Shown here: one piece after another, positions 24,257 through 32,236 of the stretch | Layout: the number at the start of each line of letters is the position of its first letter | Numbering within the stretch: the stretch's first letter is position 1 | The notes under the pieces: generated by a model | The model's database searches: none | Told to the model about the DNA's origin: nothing | The model's input: only the letters and a program-made list of their open reading frames with translations | Program-made: the position numbers and the translations under genes | Assembly: GCF_001190945.1 (NCBI RefSeq) | Contig: NZ_CP011112.1 | Location: forward strand, 248,001 to 312,000 | Direction: 5' to 3' | Source of the DNA: Luteipulveratus mongoliensis | Lineage (GTDB): Bacteria > Actinomycetota > Actinomycetes > Actinomycetales > Dermatophilaceae | DNA: 64,000 bases

Positions 24257-25438
24257 ATGACTGCTTTGCAGAAGAAGGAGCACAACCCGATCGCGCACCT
24301 CACGCGAGAGGACATCGAGTCGCTCGGGAACGAGCTCGACGCGGTGCGCGCCAGCGTGATCGAGGCCCGCGGAGCCAGCGACGCGGCGTACATCCGACGC
24401 GTGATCAAGACTCAGCGGACCCTCGAGATGGCCAGCCGCGCGGTGCTGCTGTTCTCGAAGTCGAAGCCTGCCTTTGTCGCCGGCACCATCGGCCTCACGG
24501 TCTCAAAGGTGTTGGAAAACATGGAGATCGGGCACAACGTCATGCACGGCCAGTGGGACTGGATGCGTGACCCGAAGATCCACTCGACCACCTGGGAGTG
24601 GGACAACGCGTCGCCCGCCGACCTGTGGAAGCACAGCCACAACGAGCTGCACCACACGTACACCAACGTGCTCGGCCGCGACAACGACCTCGGCTACGGC
24701 ATCATGCGCGTCGACGAGGACCAGCCGTGGATCCCCTTCTACCTCGGACAGCCGGCGTGGAACTTCGTGAACGCGTGCTTCTTCGAGTACGGCATCGCGG
24801 CCTACGACCTGGAGCTCGGCAAGTACTTCGCCGGCCGCAAGGACAAGGCGATCTTCAAGCGCGACATGACCAAGGTGGTCAACAAGATCCGCGAGCAGGC
24901 GACCAAGGACTACGTCGTGCACCCCGCGCTGGCCGCCCTGACCGGCTCCGGCCGTCGGACCCTCCTGGCCAACTTCACCGCCAACCTGGGCCGCAACCTG
25001 TGGACCCACTCGGTCATCATGTGCGGCCACTTCCCCGAGGGCGTCGAGACGTTCACCAAGACGTCGATCAAGGGCGAGACTCGCGGTGACTGGTACCTCC
25101 GCCAGATGATCGGCTCGGCCAACATCCACGGCTCCAAGGCGATGCACATCGCAACCGGCAACCTGTCGTTCCAGATCGAGCACCACCTGTTCCCGGACCT
25201 GCCGAGCAACCGCTACCAGGAGATCGCGCCCCAGGTGCAGGACATCTGTGAGCGCTACGGCCTGCAGTACACCTCGGGTTCGCTGCCGCGGCAGGTCGCG
25301 TCGGCCTGGTCCAAGGTGATCCGGCTGTCGCTGCCCAACCACATCGCGGCCAAGGTCAAGCGCCCCAGCCGTCGTACGCCGATCGTGCCCACCGCGCTCC
25401 CGTCCCGCCTCGCCGCAGCCGAGAAGCGCGCCGCCTGA
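24257..25438 (+). CDS. Membrane fatty-acid desaturase (DesA3-like)
   Basis: A 393-aa integral membrane desaturase. Three histidine boxes bind the di-iron centre: HNVMH at 93-97, HSHNELHH at 126-133 and QIEHH with His309/His310. Hydrophobic stretches are modest, with a clear one around the first box. Homologues insert a cis double bond into stearoyl-CoA or acyl lipids using O2 and electrons from the reductase encoded just upstream. The ATG has GAAAGGA 6 bases before it. Together with the PucR regulator this is a self-contained module for adjusting membrane lipid unsaturation. Confidence 0.94.
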   Translation: MTALQKKEHNPIAHLTREDIESLGNELDAVRASVIEARGASDAAYIRRVIKTQRTLEMASRAVLLFSKSKPAFVAGTIGLTVSKVLENMEIGHNVMHGQWDWMRDPKIHSTTWEWDNASPADLWKHSHNELHHTYTNVLGRDNDLGYGIMRVDEDQPWIPFYLGQPAWNFVNACFFEYGIAAYDLELGKYFAGRKDKAIFKRDMTKVVNKIREQATKDYVVHPALAALTGSGRRTLLANFTANLGRNLWTHSVIMCGHFPEGVETFTKTSIKGETRGDWYLRQMIGSANIHGSKAMHIATGNLSFQIEHHLFPDLPSNRYQEIAPQVQDICERYGLQYTSGSLPRQVASAWSKVIRLSLPNHIAAKVKRPSRRTPIVPTALPSRLAAAEKRAA

Positions 25439-25444
25439 CGAAGC

Positions 25445-25710
25445 CGCTGGTCGAGTAGCCGGAGCGCCAGCCCCACCGCTGGTCGAGTAGCCGGAGCGCT
25501 AACCCGCACCGCTGGTCGAGTAGCCGGAGCGCTAACCCGCACCGCTGGTCGAGTAGCCGGAGCGCCAGCGGAGGCGTATCGAGACCCCTTGCGTCGCAGG
25601 GAGACTCGGGCCTCGCCGTAGCCAGGTCTCGATACGGCTCGGCTACTTGGGTCGAGTAGTCCGGAGCGCTAGCGGAGGACGTATCGAGACCCGCCTCGCC
25701 TACTCGACCA
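25445..25710. repeat. Tandem and inverted array of palindromic repeat (REP-like family B)
   Basis: Four tandem copies start at 25445, 25477, 25510 and 25543 with unit lengths of 32-33 bp. Each begins CGCTGGTCGAGTAGCCGGAG. The last continues into GGCGTATCGAGACC, and inverted copies follow (GGTCTCGATACGGCTCGGCT from 25625, and a final inverted end). The same motif occurs at 36705, 37422 and 46706. The rightmost copy supplies the last codons and the stop of the MocR gene (stop 25700-25702). There is no spacer diversity, so this is not a CRISPR array. Confidence 0.9.
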
Positions 25711-27097
25711 GCGATTGGGCGAGGAGGCGGACGCCTTGCACGATGGCCCGCTCGTTCAGGTTGGAGTAGCCGAAGATCAGCCCACCGCGGCCGGGACTCA
25801 AGCGATACGGACGCAGCCCGACGATGTGCACGCCCGCCCGCGCGGCAGCCTCGACCACGACGTCCTCATCCAGGTGGTCGGGCAGCCAGGTGACGACGTG
25901 CAGACCCGCCGCGATACCGGTCGGCTCCAGGTCGGGCAAGTGCTCGGCCAGCGCCGCGAGGAGCACGTCGCGACGTGTCCGATAGACCGGACGCATCCTC
26001 CGCAGATGCCGGTCCAGCTCACCGCGCTGGAGGAAGTCGGCGAACGCGAGCTGATCGATCGCCGGCGCGCCTCGGTCGGCCAGCACCTTCGCCTCGGCAA
26101 CAGGACCGACCAGGTCCGGAGGCAGGATGAGCCAGCCCACGCGGAGACCGGGCGCGAGCGTCTTGCTGGACGATCCGGCGTACGCGACGACATCGGGCGC
26201 CAGACCCTGCATGGCGCCGAGAGGTGTTCTGTCGTAACGATATTCGGCGTCGTAGTCGTCCTCGATGACCAGCGCATCGCGCGATCTCGCCCACTCGATG
26301 ACCGCGGCACGACGCTCCGCCGTCAGCACGCCTCCGGTCGGCCACTGGTGTGACGGGGTGAGGATGATCGCGTCGGCCTCGACGTTGGCGAGCGCGTCGT
26401 CGCGCAGGCCGTCATCGTCAACGGGTACGCCGATGACCTTGATCCCGTGGGCGTCCGCGAGCGGTCGTACGTCGTCGTTGGCGGACGGGTCCTCGACCAC
26501 CACGACGCGAGCACCGCGCGCCGCAAGGACGGCCATGAGCAGGTGGCTCGCCTGGGCGTACCCGGCGGTGATGACCACGGTCTCCGGGTCGGCACACGTA
26601 CCCCGAACGCGGTTGAGATAGTCGGCGATGCCTTCGCGCAGCTCAAGCATGCCGTTGCCGCTGAGGTAGCCGAGTCGGTCGTTCGGCGCCTCGGTCAACA
26701 CCCGACGCAACGACCTGAGCCAGACCGCGCGCGGGAAGCTCGCGACGTCCGAGCGTCCGTAGCCGAAGTCGACGACGTACGACGGCCTCGCCTCCGGAGT
26801 GGGCGCCGGCGTCGGGGTGCCCGGCCCCGCCGCGACGCGGGTGTAACCACCTGGCGTGCTCGCGAGGTAGCCCTCCGCGACAAGCTGTTGGTACGCCTCG
26901 ACCACCACTCCCCGCGACACACCCAGATCCGCAGCGAGGCTGCGAGAGGCGGGCACGGACGTACCAAGGGGGAGCCCGCCGGTCCTGATCCGGTCGCGGA
27001 TGGCGGACTCGATCTGACGGTGCATCGGCTCGGCACCTGCCCGGTCGAGCTCGACCAGGAGGTCCGAGGCCAGCTGGGTGGTCTTCCGCGCGGCCAT
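25700..27097 (-). CDS. MocR-family regulator (GntR HTH fused to aminotransferase)
   Basis: A 465-aa protein. The N-terminal GntR winged helix (IRTGGLPLGTSVPASRSLAA, DLGVSRGVVVEAYQQL) is fused to a fold-type I PLP aminotransferase domain. The PLP lysine lies in AGSSSKTLAPGLRVGW, and VIEDDYDAEYRYDR is a conserved active-site stretch. Such proteins regulate vitamin B6 (PdxR), GABA or related genes. No pdxS/pdxT lies nearby. It is divergent from the small VOC gene. The final residues SLVE and the stop are encoded by the adjacent repeat element, so the natural C-terminus may have been replaced. Confidence 0.93.
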   Translation of the reverse strand: MAARKTTQLASDLLVELDRAGAEPMHRQIESAIRDRIRTGGLPLGTSVPASRSLAADLGVSRGVVVEAYQQLVAEGYLASTPGGYTRVAAGPGTPTPAPTPEARPSYVVDFGYGRSDVASFPRAVWLRSLRRVLTEAPNDRLGYLSGNGMLELREGIADYLNRVRGTCADPETVVITAGYAQASHLLMAVLAARGARVVVVEDPSANDDVRPLADAHGIKVIGVPVDDDGLRDDALANVEADAIILTPSHQWPTGGVLTAERRAAVIEWARSRDALVIEDDYDAEYRYDRTPLGAMQGLAPDVVAYAGSSSKTLAPGLRVGWLILPPDLVGPVAEAKVLADRGAPAIDQLAFADFLQRGELDRHLRRMRPVYRTRRDVLLAALAEHLPDLEPTGIAAGLHVVTWLPDHLDEDVVVEAAARAGVHIVGLRPYRLSPGRGGLIFGYSNLNERAIVQGVRLLAQSLVE

Positions 27098-27131
27098 CGC
27101 CTGATGCTAGGCCGGACGGTTAGATGGCTCC

Positions 27132-27545
27132 ATGGCAGCGCGAGCGATTCACCACCTTGACCTCTGGGCCGACGACTACGCGACCGCGGGTGACGAGTGG
27201 GCCTGGCTGCTCGGGCATCTCGACTGGGAGTCGGACCTGTCCTGGGAGTCGGGACGATCGTGGGCCCACCCGGACGGCACGTATCTGTTCATGGAGTCCT
27301 CGTCGGATCAGTCCGGTGAGCACGACCGGATGCGTGCAGGCGTCAACCACATCGCCTTCGTGATCGAGGACCGCGAGCTGCTCGACCGGATGCGCGCCGA
27401 GTCCTCGGGCCACGGGTGGCACGAGCTGTTCGCCGACCGATTCCCGCATGCCGGCGGCGACGAGCACACCGCGCTCTACCTGGAGAGCTCCGAGGGTTTC
27501 GAGGTCGAGATCGTCGTCGAGCCCACCGCCACCGACCCGAGCTGA
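27132..27545 (+). CDS. VOC-family (glyoxalase-like) protein
   Basis: A 137-aa protein with paired beta-alpha-beta-beta-beta modules. It starts MAARAIHHLDLWADDYATAG, with the metal-ligand-like His at position 8, then VNHIAFVIEDRELLDRM in the middle and ALYLESSEGFEVEIVVEP at the end. The family covers glyoxalase I, dioxygenases and antibiotic-binding proteins. It lies divergent from the MocR gene, 34 bp apart, and may be controlled by it. The substrate is unknown. A 90-bp palindrome follows the stop. Confidence 0.85.
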   Translation: MAARAIHHLDLWADDYATAGDEWAWLLGHLDWESDLSWESGRSWAHPDGTYLFMESSSDQSGEHDRMRAGVNHIAFVIEDRELLDRMRAESSGHGWHELFADRFPHAGGDEHTALYLESSEGFEVEIVVEPTATDPS

Positions 27546-27559
27546 GTCGTACACCGACC

Positions 27560-27649
27560 TTTGCTATCGCAAGACGACTCGCTAACTCGTAGGTGCCTCC
27601 CCTCGAGGGGAGGCACCTACGCGTTAGCGAGTCGTCTTGCGATAGCAAA
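27560..27649. repeat. 90-bp near-perfect palindrome
   Basis: Arms 27560-27604 and 27605-27649 are mirror images over 45 bp with a single mismatch (27587 against 27622). The arms start TTTGCTATCGCAAGACGACT and the centre is CCCCTCGAGGGG. It lies between convergent genes and could act as a very strong bidirectional terminator. Its length and lack of loop exceed what a terminator needs. Confidence 0.95.
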
Positions 27650-27713
27650 CAGCACCGCTCGATCGGTACGTCTTCGCTTGTCTAGGGCGAACGCTAGAGT
27701 CCGCGATACGCGG

Positions 27714-28658
27714 CTAGGCGAGGACGCGTACGGGCGCGCCGTCGAGGAAGGCGGCGATGTCCTCGACGACCTGGGTGAAGTAGACGGCGTACCCCTGCTC
27801 GACCACGTAGCCGAGGTGCGGCGTGAGGATCGTGCGTGGCGCGGCCAGCAGCGGATCGTCCGACGGGATCGGCTCGTCGTCATAGACATCGACGGCCGCG
27901 CCGGCGATGTCCCCGGTCTGCAACGCCTCGGCGAGCGCGTTCTGATCGACGAGGCCCGAGCGCGACGTGTTGATCAGGTAGGCGTCGGCGCGCATCCGCC
28001 TCAGGTCGGCCTGGCCGATCACGCCGCGGCTGCGGTCGCCGAGCTTGAGGTGCAGGGTGACGAATCGTGACGTGGCAAGCAGCTCTTCCTTGGAGACAGC
28101 CGCGGCCCCGACCTCGACCGCGCGCTCAGGCGTGAGGTTCGGCGACCACGCGACGACGTCCATCCCGAACGCCGCGCCCAGCTGGGCCACGCGCGAGCCG
28201 AGCCGCCCGAGTCCCATGACGCCGAGGCGCTCGCCGGACAGCGCGACCCCGACCGACGTCTGCCAACGACCCTCTCGCAACGAACGATCCTGCTGTGGGA
28301 TCTGCCGGGCGAGCGACAGGATCAGCGCGAGCGCATGCTCGGCGGTCGGGTGGGGGAGCGAGTCGGTGCCGCAGACGATGACGCCCTGCTCAGCCGCGGC
28401 CGCCATGTCGATGGCCGCATTCTTGGCGCCCGTCGTGACGAGCAGCCGCAGATCGGGCAGCTGAGCGAGTACCTCCCGGCTGAACGCCGTCCGCTCCCGC
28501 ATCGCGACGACCACGGCCGCTCCGCTCAGCAGCTCGGCCAGCGCCCCGACATCGCGGACGTGGTGGTCGACGAACGTGACGTCACAGCCCAGGGCGTCCC
28601 AGTCGGCGTACGTCCGGGCCACCTGCTGGTAGTCGTCCAGCACCACCACGCGAGTCAT
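27714..28658 (-). CDS. D-2-hydroxyacid dehydrogenase family protein
   Basis: A 314-aa NAD-dependent dehydrogenase. The Rossmann motif LGVMGLGRLGSRVAQLGAAF is central. The catalytic Arg lies in INTSRSGLVDQNAL, the Glu in DVYDDEPIP, and the His in ILTPHLGYVV. Family members reduce 2-oxoacids (glycerate, phosphoglycerate, formate dehydrogenase relatives). The N-terminus MTRVVVLDDYQQVARTYADW is typical of a subgroup often annotated as phosphoglycerate dehydrogenase-like. It stands alone, bounded by the palindrome downstream and a 100-bp gap upstream. Confidence 0.92.
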   Translation of the reverse strand: MTRVVVLDDYQQVARTYADWDALGCDVTFVDHHVRDVGALAELLSGAAVVVAMRERTAFSREVLAQLPDLRLLVTTGAKNAAIDMAAAAEQGVIVCGTDSLPHPTAEHALALILSLARQIPQQDRSLREGRWQTSVGVALSGERLGVMGLGRLGSRVAQLGAAFGMDVVAWSPNLTPERAVEVGAAAVSKEELLATSRFVTLHLKLGDRSRGVIGQADLRRMRADAYLINTSRSGLVDQNALAEALQTGDIAGAAVDVYDDEPIPSDDPLLAAPRTILTPHLGYVVEQGYAVYFTQVVEDIAAFLDGAPVRVLA

Positions 28659-28762
28659 CGCACCTCCAGCTGAGCGGTCGGGCCCTCATCCTCACCCGAC
28701 CGTCCGAGCCGTCGATACCCGGGTGCCGTACGACTGCGGCCGGGTCAGGCGCCGGCCGCCGA

Positions 28763-29341
28763 CTAACCGACCGGACGGCCGAACGTCACGGCGTCGCGCA
28801 CCTGCGCAGGGACACGTTCGGCGAGCTGGACGTCGGGTCCGGCACCGAGCGCATCGTTGACGGTCGAGAACGCGATCCGCCAGCCGATGAACATCGTCGC
28901 CTCCACGATCTCGCGGTCCTCGAAGCCGGCGTCGCGCAGCGCGTCGACCTCTTTCTGGGAGGTGCCGTTGGCGTCGGCCACGACCCGCCGGGACCAGATC
29001 GCGATGGCCCGCTCGCGCGCGGAGAGCTCCTCGGGCAGTCCGCCCGCGATGATCGCGGCCGTGAGGTCCGCCCCGGCGAGCGCGTTGAGCTTCTCGCCCC
29101 AGCCGTACGAGCAGTAGGAGTCGCGCATCGTCGAGACGGTCGCGCAGACCAGCACCGCCAGCTCGCGATCGCTCAGCGTCGACGGGCCGGTCGTCATCCC
29201 GCGCAGCTGGACGAAGGCGTCGTAGACCTCCGGGCGCCAAGCCCACAGCTGCGTGTAGTTGGTGACGTAGCCATCACCGGCTCGATCGCGCTCGTAGAGG
29301 CGGTCGACGTCAGGTCCCCCGGGCGGCTTCTGCACAAACAT
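28763..29341 (-). CDS. Carboxymuconolactone decarboxylase-family protein
   Basis: A 192-aa helical CMD/AhpD-fold protein (LAVLVCATVSTMRDSYCSYG and GWGEKLNALAG in the core helices). The CxxC-x3-H motif of AhpD is not intact; only scattered cysteines remain, so peroxidase activity is doubtful. The N-terminal VDRLYERDRAGDGYVTNYTQ resembles actinobacterial CMD proteins annotated as peroxidase-related. It appears monocistronic and is followed by a 100-bp gap. Function unknown. Confidence 0.8.
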   Translation of the reverse strand: MFVQKPPGGPDVDRLYERDRAGDGYVTNYTQLWAWRPEVYDAFVQLRGMTTGPSTLSDRELAVLVCATVSTMRDSYCSYGWGEKLNALAGADLTAAIIAGGLPEELSARERAIAIWSRRVVADANGTSQKEVDALRDAGFEDREIVEATMFIGWRIAFSTVNDALGAGPDVQLAERVPAQVRDAVTFGRPVG

Positions 29342-29382
29342 GGCTCACGGTACGTCCGCGCTCCGTCCGGCGTACGACGAAC

Positions 29383-29428
29383 AAGGTCCTGAGGCCCGCG
29401 CGTTGGAGCGCGCGCTACCCAGGACCTT
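29383..29428. terminator. GC-rich hairpin (repeat family A)
   Basis: AAGGTCCT (29383-29390) pairs with AGGACCTT (29421-29428), enclosing GCGCG-TTGGAG-CGCGC. The sequence is largely shared with the hairpin at 13529-13568. It lies downstream of the YdeI-like gene on the minus strand and probably ends its transcript. Confidence 0.72.
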
Positions 29429-29441
29429 GACTGAGTTTCGG

Positions 29442-29717
29442 TCAGCGGCGGGCGTGTGGGGTCTTCGTCGAGGGCTTGTGGGCCATCCCCATGTAGACGC
29501 CGCCCTCGCGCAGCTCATCGACCATCTGGTCGATCCGCTTCTGCCGGGTCGCGGGCTGCTTGGCCTTCTCGATCCAGCCGATGTAGTCGTTCTGCTGGTA
29601 CGCCGGCCGCTCGTCGTACGCCTTGAGCACACCCTCGTCGGACAGCGCCGTGCGGACGTCGTCCGGCATCGGGTAGCGAGGGCGGTGCAGGCGAGAAGTG
29701 TCGGCCATACGAACCAT
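29442..29717 (-). CDS. Small YdeI/OmpD-associated-type protein
   Basis: A 91-aa soluble protein. The core YPMPDDVRTALSDEGVLKAY and DYIGWIEKAKQPATRQKRID match the C-terminal module of YdeI/OmpD-associated proteins, in which the WI-x-AK-x3-TR-x2-RI segment is diagnostic. Several start codons are possible (29720, 29717 and 29708); GGCGGGGTG supports the first two. The molecular role of this family is not established. It is followed by a family A hairpin. Confidence 0.82.
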   Translation of the reverse strand: MVRMADTSRLHRPRYPMPDDVRTALSDEGVLKAYDERPAYQQNDYIGWIEKAKQPATRQKRIDQMVDELREGGVYMGMAHKPSTKTPHARR

Positions 29718-29831
29718 CATCACCCCGCCCACGAACGCCCGCAAGCGAACGAGAATGCCCGTATCAGAAGGGTGTTCGGCAGGCTCCTTTCAGTATCGGC
29801 AAGGGCACTGAGCCCGGCCCCGCAGACGTGG

Positions 29832-29862
29832 CGTACGTCGGTCGGTCACCGACCGGCGTACG
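29832..29862 (-). terminator. Hairpin after the methyltransferase gene
   Basis: CGTACG-x-CGGTCGGT pairs with ACCGACCG-x-CGTACG around 29847 with one mismatch. It begins 2 bp past the methyltransferase stop on the minus strand. Confidence 0.65.
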
Positions 29863-29864
29863 GC

Positions 29865-30683
29865 TCAACGTCGTGCGTGCACGATGTGTCCGGCGGATCG
29901 CTGCTCGGGGATCTCCTCGCGACCGAGGACGCGATCAATGGCTTGCCGCGCCGTCAGATCATCGATCTCGCCAAAACCGTTGTCATTCAACAGGTCTCGC
30001 ATTTGCGGCGGCGTGAAGAAGGACAGCCACGGCTCCCCGATGGCCTCGACCTTGCTGATGGCACGATCGCGTGCCTGTGCGTCAGCGTCATCCAGGTGCT
30101 CACGTGGCGCCGCGTAGTCGAGGACCAGCTCGGCCCCCGGCAGACCGCCCACCACGGACAGGGTCTCGGCGATCGCCGACGCTGTCAGGTAGGGGACGAC
30201 ACCGAGCCAGAGATAGACGGCCGGCAACGACGCGTCGTACCCCGAGGCGATCAGCCGCTCAAGAAACGACTCCCGCTCGAAGTCGACCCCGACGTACGCG
30301 ACGTCGGAAGTCGGCTCGAGGCCGACCTGCGCGAGCTGGGCCTGCTTCCACTCCTGGGTGCTGGGGTGGTCGACCTCAAAGACGCGAGGCGGGGCGACGG
30401 GGCGGTACGCCGTCGTGTCGAGTCCGGCGCCGAGGATCACGACCTGTGTCGTGCCGGCCGCGACAGCACGGTCCACGACCCGCGCCCCGATGCCGTGCCG
30501 GGCCGCGATGAACAGCCGCATCCGACTGCGATCTGCAGACCGAGGGTCATCCAGCGCTGCAGCGTCGCCGAGGATCGTGACGGCGAGCGGGTCAGCGAAG
30601 ATCGTGCCGGACTCGAGAACCTGATGGGTCGCGCGATGGACCGCTGCAGACCACGCCGTACGACTGGGGCCGGTGCCGTCCAC
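29865..30683 (-). CDS. SAM-dependent methyltransferase, Ppm/LCMT-like (TIGR00027 type)
   Basis: A 272-aa class I methyltransferase. The SAM loop VVILGAGLDTTAYR and the acidic FEVDHPSTQEWKQAQL are diagnostic for the leucine-carboxyl-methyltransferase-like group that is expanded in actinobacteria. RMRLFIAARHGIGARVVD precedes the loop and YLWLGVVPYLT follows. These enzymes are thought to methylate carboxyl or hydroxyl groups of lipids or metabolites; targets are mostly unknown. The start is GTG 30683. It lies 3 bp downstream of a small membrane-protein gene, so both are likely cotranscribed. Confidence 0.92.
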   Translation of the reverse strand: MDGTGPSRTAWSAAVHRATHQVLESGTIFADPLAVTILGDAAALDDPRSADRSRMRLFIAARHGIGARVVDRAVAAGTTQVVILGAGLDTTAYRPVAPPRVFEVDHPSTQEWKQAQLAQVGLEPTSDVAYVGVDFERESFLERLIASGYDASLPAVYLWLGVVPYLTASAIAETLSVVGGLPGAELVLDYAAPREHLDDADAQARDRAISKVEAIGEPWLSFFTPPQMRDLLNDNGFGEIDDLTARQAIDRVLGREEIPEQRSAGHIVHARR

Positions 30684-30686
30684 GGC

Positions 30687-30902
30687 TCAGGCCTGCCGGT
30701 GCTTGCGCCAGGTCCTGACGGCGTCCTGGACGACCAGCACGGCCACCACGACGTTGAGGACGAAGAAGACCCAGGACAGCGTGCCCCAGTCTGCGCCACC
30801 TGCCAGGTCGATGAGCTTCGTGACGAGTAGGAAGACGACAGCGACTGCCAGGGCCGTCGAGAACCACGGGCTGCGCAGACCGGTAAGGGAAGGTTCGCTC
30901 AC
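30687..30902 (-). CDS. Small two-helix membrane protein
   Basis: A 71-aa protein with two hydrophobic helices (LAVAVVFLLVTKLIDLAG and LSWVFFVLNVVVAVLVVQDA) and a basic C-terminus (RTWRKHRQA). I used GTG 30902; a TTG at 30911 is in frame. The methyltransferase gene follows after 3 bp. No family is recognisable. It may anchor or assist the methyltransferase. Confidence 0.7.
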   Translation of the reverse strand: MSEPSLTGLRSPWFSTALAVAVVFLLVTKLIDLAGGADWGTLSWVFFVLNVVVAVLVVQDAVRTWRKHRQA

Positions 30903-31090
30903 GAGAAGCAAGCCTAGGGTGCGGTCTCGGATACCTGCGCGGACGGCTGGCCTGCGAAATCGGGAGGCCGCGTCCGGCGTACCGGCGTAAATTCGTTGAA
31001 CTCAGTTGTATCAACGGCGCGACGACCTGCTCCTGTGCGGATGAGAGGCTCCGACCGGGGTCTCGTCGTCGAGGCCGGGAGGAGGTCAGC

Positions 31091-31693
31091 GTGACCATTG
31101 AAAAGACGTCCACGGCTCCACCGGGGGAGAGTGTGTGGACTCAAGCGGCCGGCTGCTTCCGACGGTGGAGCAATGGGGATGCTCAAGGTCTCGACGAGAT
31201 GGTGCGGGTGCTGAGCCCGGTGCTGTGGCAGGTCGTTCGCGCGTACGGGCTTGACCGTGACCGCGCTGAAGACGTCGTCCAGAGCACCTGGCTCGCGCTC
31301 GTACGCCGACGTGACTCGATCAATGACGCGCAGGCAGTGGGTTCCTGGCTCACGACAACGGCCCGCCGCGAGGCATGGCGCGTGTCGCGACTCGAGGGAC
31401 GCACCGAGCCGGTGAGCGACGACGTCATCGAGCTGCGGGCGCCCGAGCTGCGATCGGCCGAGTCCGAAGCCATCGCCCACGACGAGGGCGACCGCCTCTG
31501 GGCCGGCGTCTCGCAGCTGTCCGAACGATGCCAGCGGCTGCTGCGTGTCATCGCTTTCTCCGACCGACCCGACTACTCCGGACTTGCCTTGGAGCTGGGC
31601 ATGCCCGTAGGCAGCATCGGCCCGACCCGAGGCCGATGCCTGGACAAGCTGAGGACCCTCCTCGCCGAACCGACCGATAGGGGCCCCCAATGA
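31091..31693 (+). CDS. Sigma-70 family factor (ECF-like) of the protease module
   Basis: A 200-aa sigma factor. Region 2 (GLDRDRAEDVVQSTWLALVR) recognises -10 DNA and region 4 (LSERCQRLLRVIAFSDRPDY onwards to RGRCLDKLRTLL) the -35. No SnoaL domain or extra C-terminal extension is present. GGGAGGAGG precedes GTG 31091. Its stop overlaps the next gene (ATGA), and that gene plus the S8 and CHAT genes follow on the same strand. This order is a recurring actinobacterial unit in which the sigma factor is the regulatory end of a protease system; the trigger is unknown. Confidence 0.9.
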   Translation: MTIEKTSTAPPGESVWTQAAGCFRRWSNGDAQGLDEMVRVLSPVLWQVVRAYGLDRDRAEDVVQSTWLALVRRRDSINDAQAVGSWLTTTARREAWRVSRLEGRTEPVSDDVIELRAPELRSAESEAIAHDEGDRLWAGVSQLSERCQRLLRVIAFSDRPDYSGLALELGMPVGSIGPTRGRCLDKLRTLLAEPTDRGPQ

Positions 31694-32163
31694 AGCCTGA
31701 CGTGACGTACGCCGACCTCGCCACGATGTGGTCGGCCCACGACCCGATGCCGGACAGGCTCGTCGACAAGGTGCTGGTCTCCGTGGCCATGGAGGACATG
31801 GACGCCGAGTACGAGCTCCTACACCTCGTCGAACGCAGCCGCGAGCTGGTCGGTACCCGGCGCGACAACGACGAGACGCTGACGATCGTGTTCTCGGGAA
31901 GCACCTGCTCGCTGATGATGCGCGTGAGCTCACTCGATGCGTCGATGCGTCGGGTGGACGGTTGGGTGTCACCGCCGCGCTGCGTGCGCGTGACGGTCAA
32001 GCATCAGGACTCCGAGGTGTCCACCGAGTCCGACTCCAAGGGCCGCTTCGAGATCGACCGCGTGCACGGGGGGCTGTGCCGCATGATCGTCAACGATCTT
32101 GCGCCGGATTCCGGCGACGACAACACCCAAAACCTTTTCGCCACACCATCGTTCGAACTCTGA
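31690..32163 (+). CDS. Partner protein of the sigma factor with beta-sandwich-like C-terminus
   Basis: A 157-aa soluble protein. The first 45 residues are helical and acidic (TYADLATMWSAHDPMPDRLV). The rest looks like a carboxypeptidase-regulatory-type beta sandwich (PPRCVRVTVKHQDSEVSTES, DSKGRFEIDRVHGG). No membrane segment exists. The four-base overlap with the sigma gene suggests a direct functional link, for example as a modulator or anti-sigma-like partner. That role is an inference from position, as the sequence has no zinc anti-sigma motif. Confidence 0.72.
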   Translation: MKPDVTYADLATMWSAHDPMPDRLVDKVLVSVAMEDMDAEYELLHLVERSRELVGTRRDNDETLTIVFSGSTCSLMMRVSSLDASMRRVDGWVSPPRCVRVTVKHQDSEVSTESDSKGRFEIDRVHGGLCRMIVNDLAPDSGDDNTQNLFATPSFEL

Positions 32164-32236
32164 CCGGGCCCGCGCAGACACTGTCCTGCGCGGCGACCTG
32201 CCACAGGCCATGACATCGCATTGATAGGGGAGAGCT

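Noticed and set aside
25445-25710. Possible CRISPR array
   Set aside because: The units are tandem without unique spacers, and the same sequence recurs as inverted arms elsewhere; no cas genes.
27560-27649. Palindrome as insertion-sequence ends
   Set aside because: No transposase, no flanking direct repeats that I could see, and the arms meet without an interior.
28763-29341. Assignment as an AhpD alkylhydroperoxidase
   Set aside because: The CxxC-x3-H redox motif is not intact, so only the CMD fold can be claimed.
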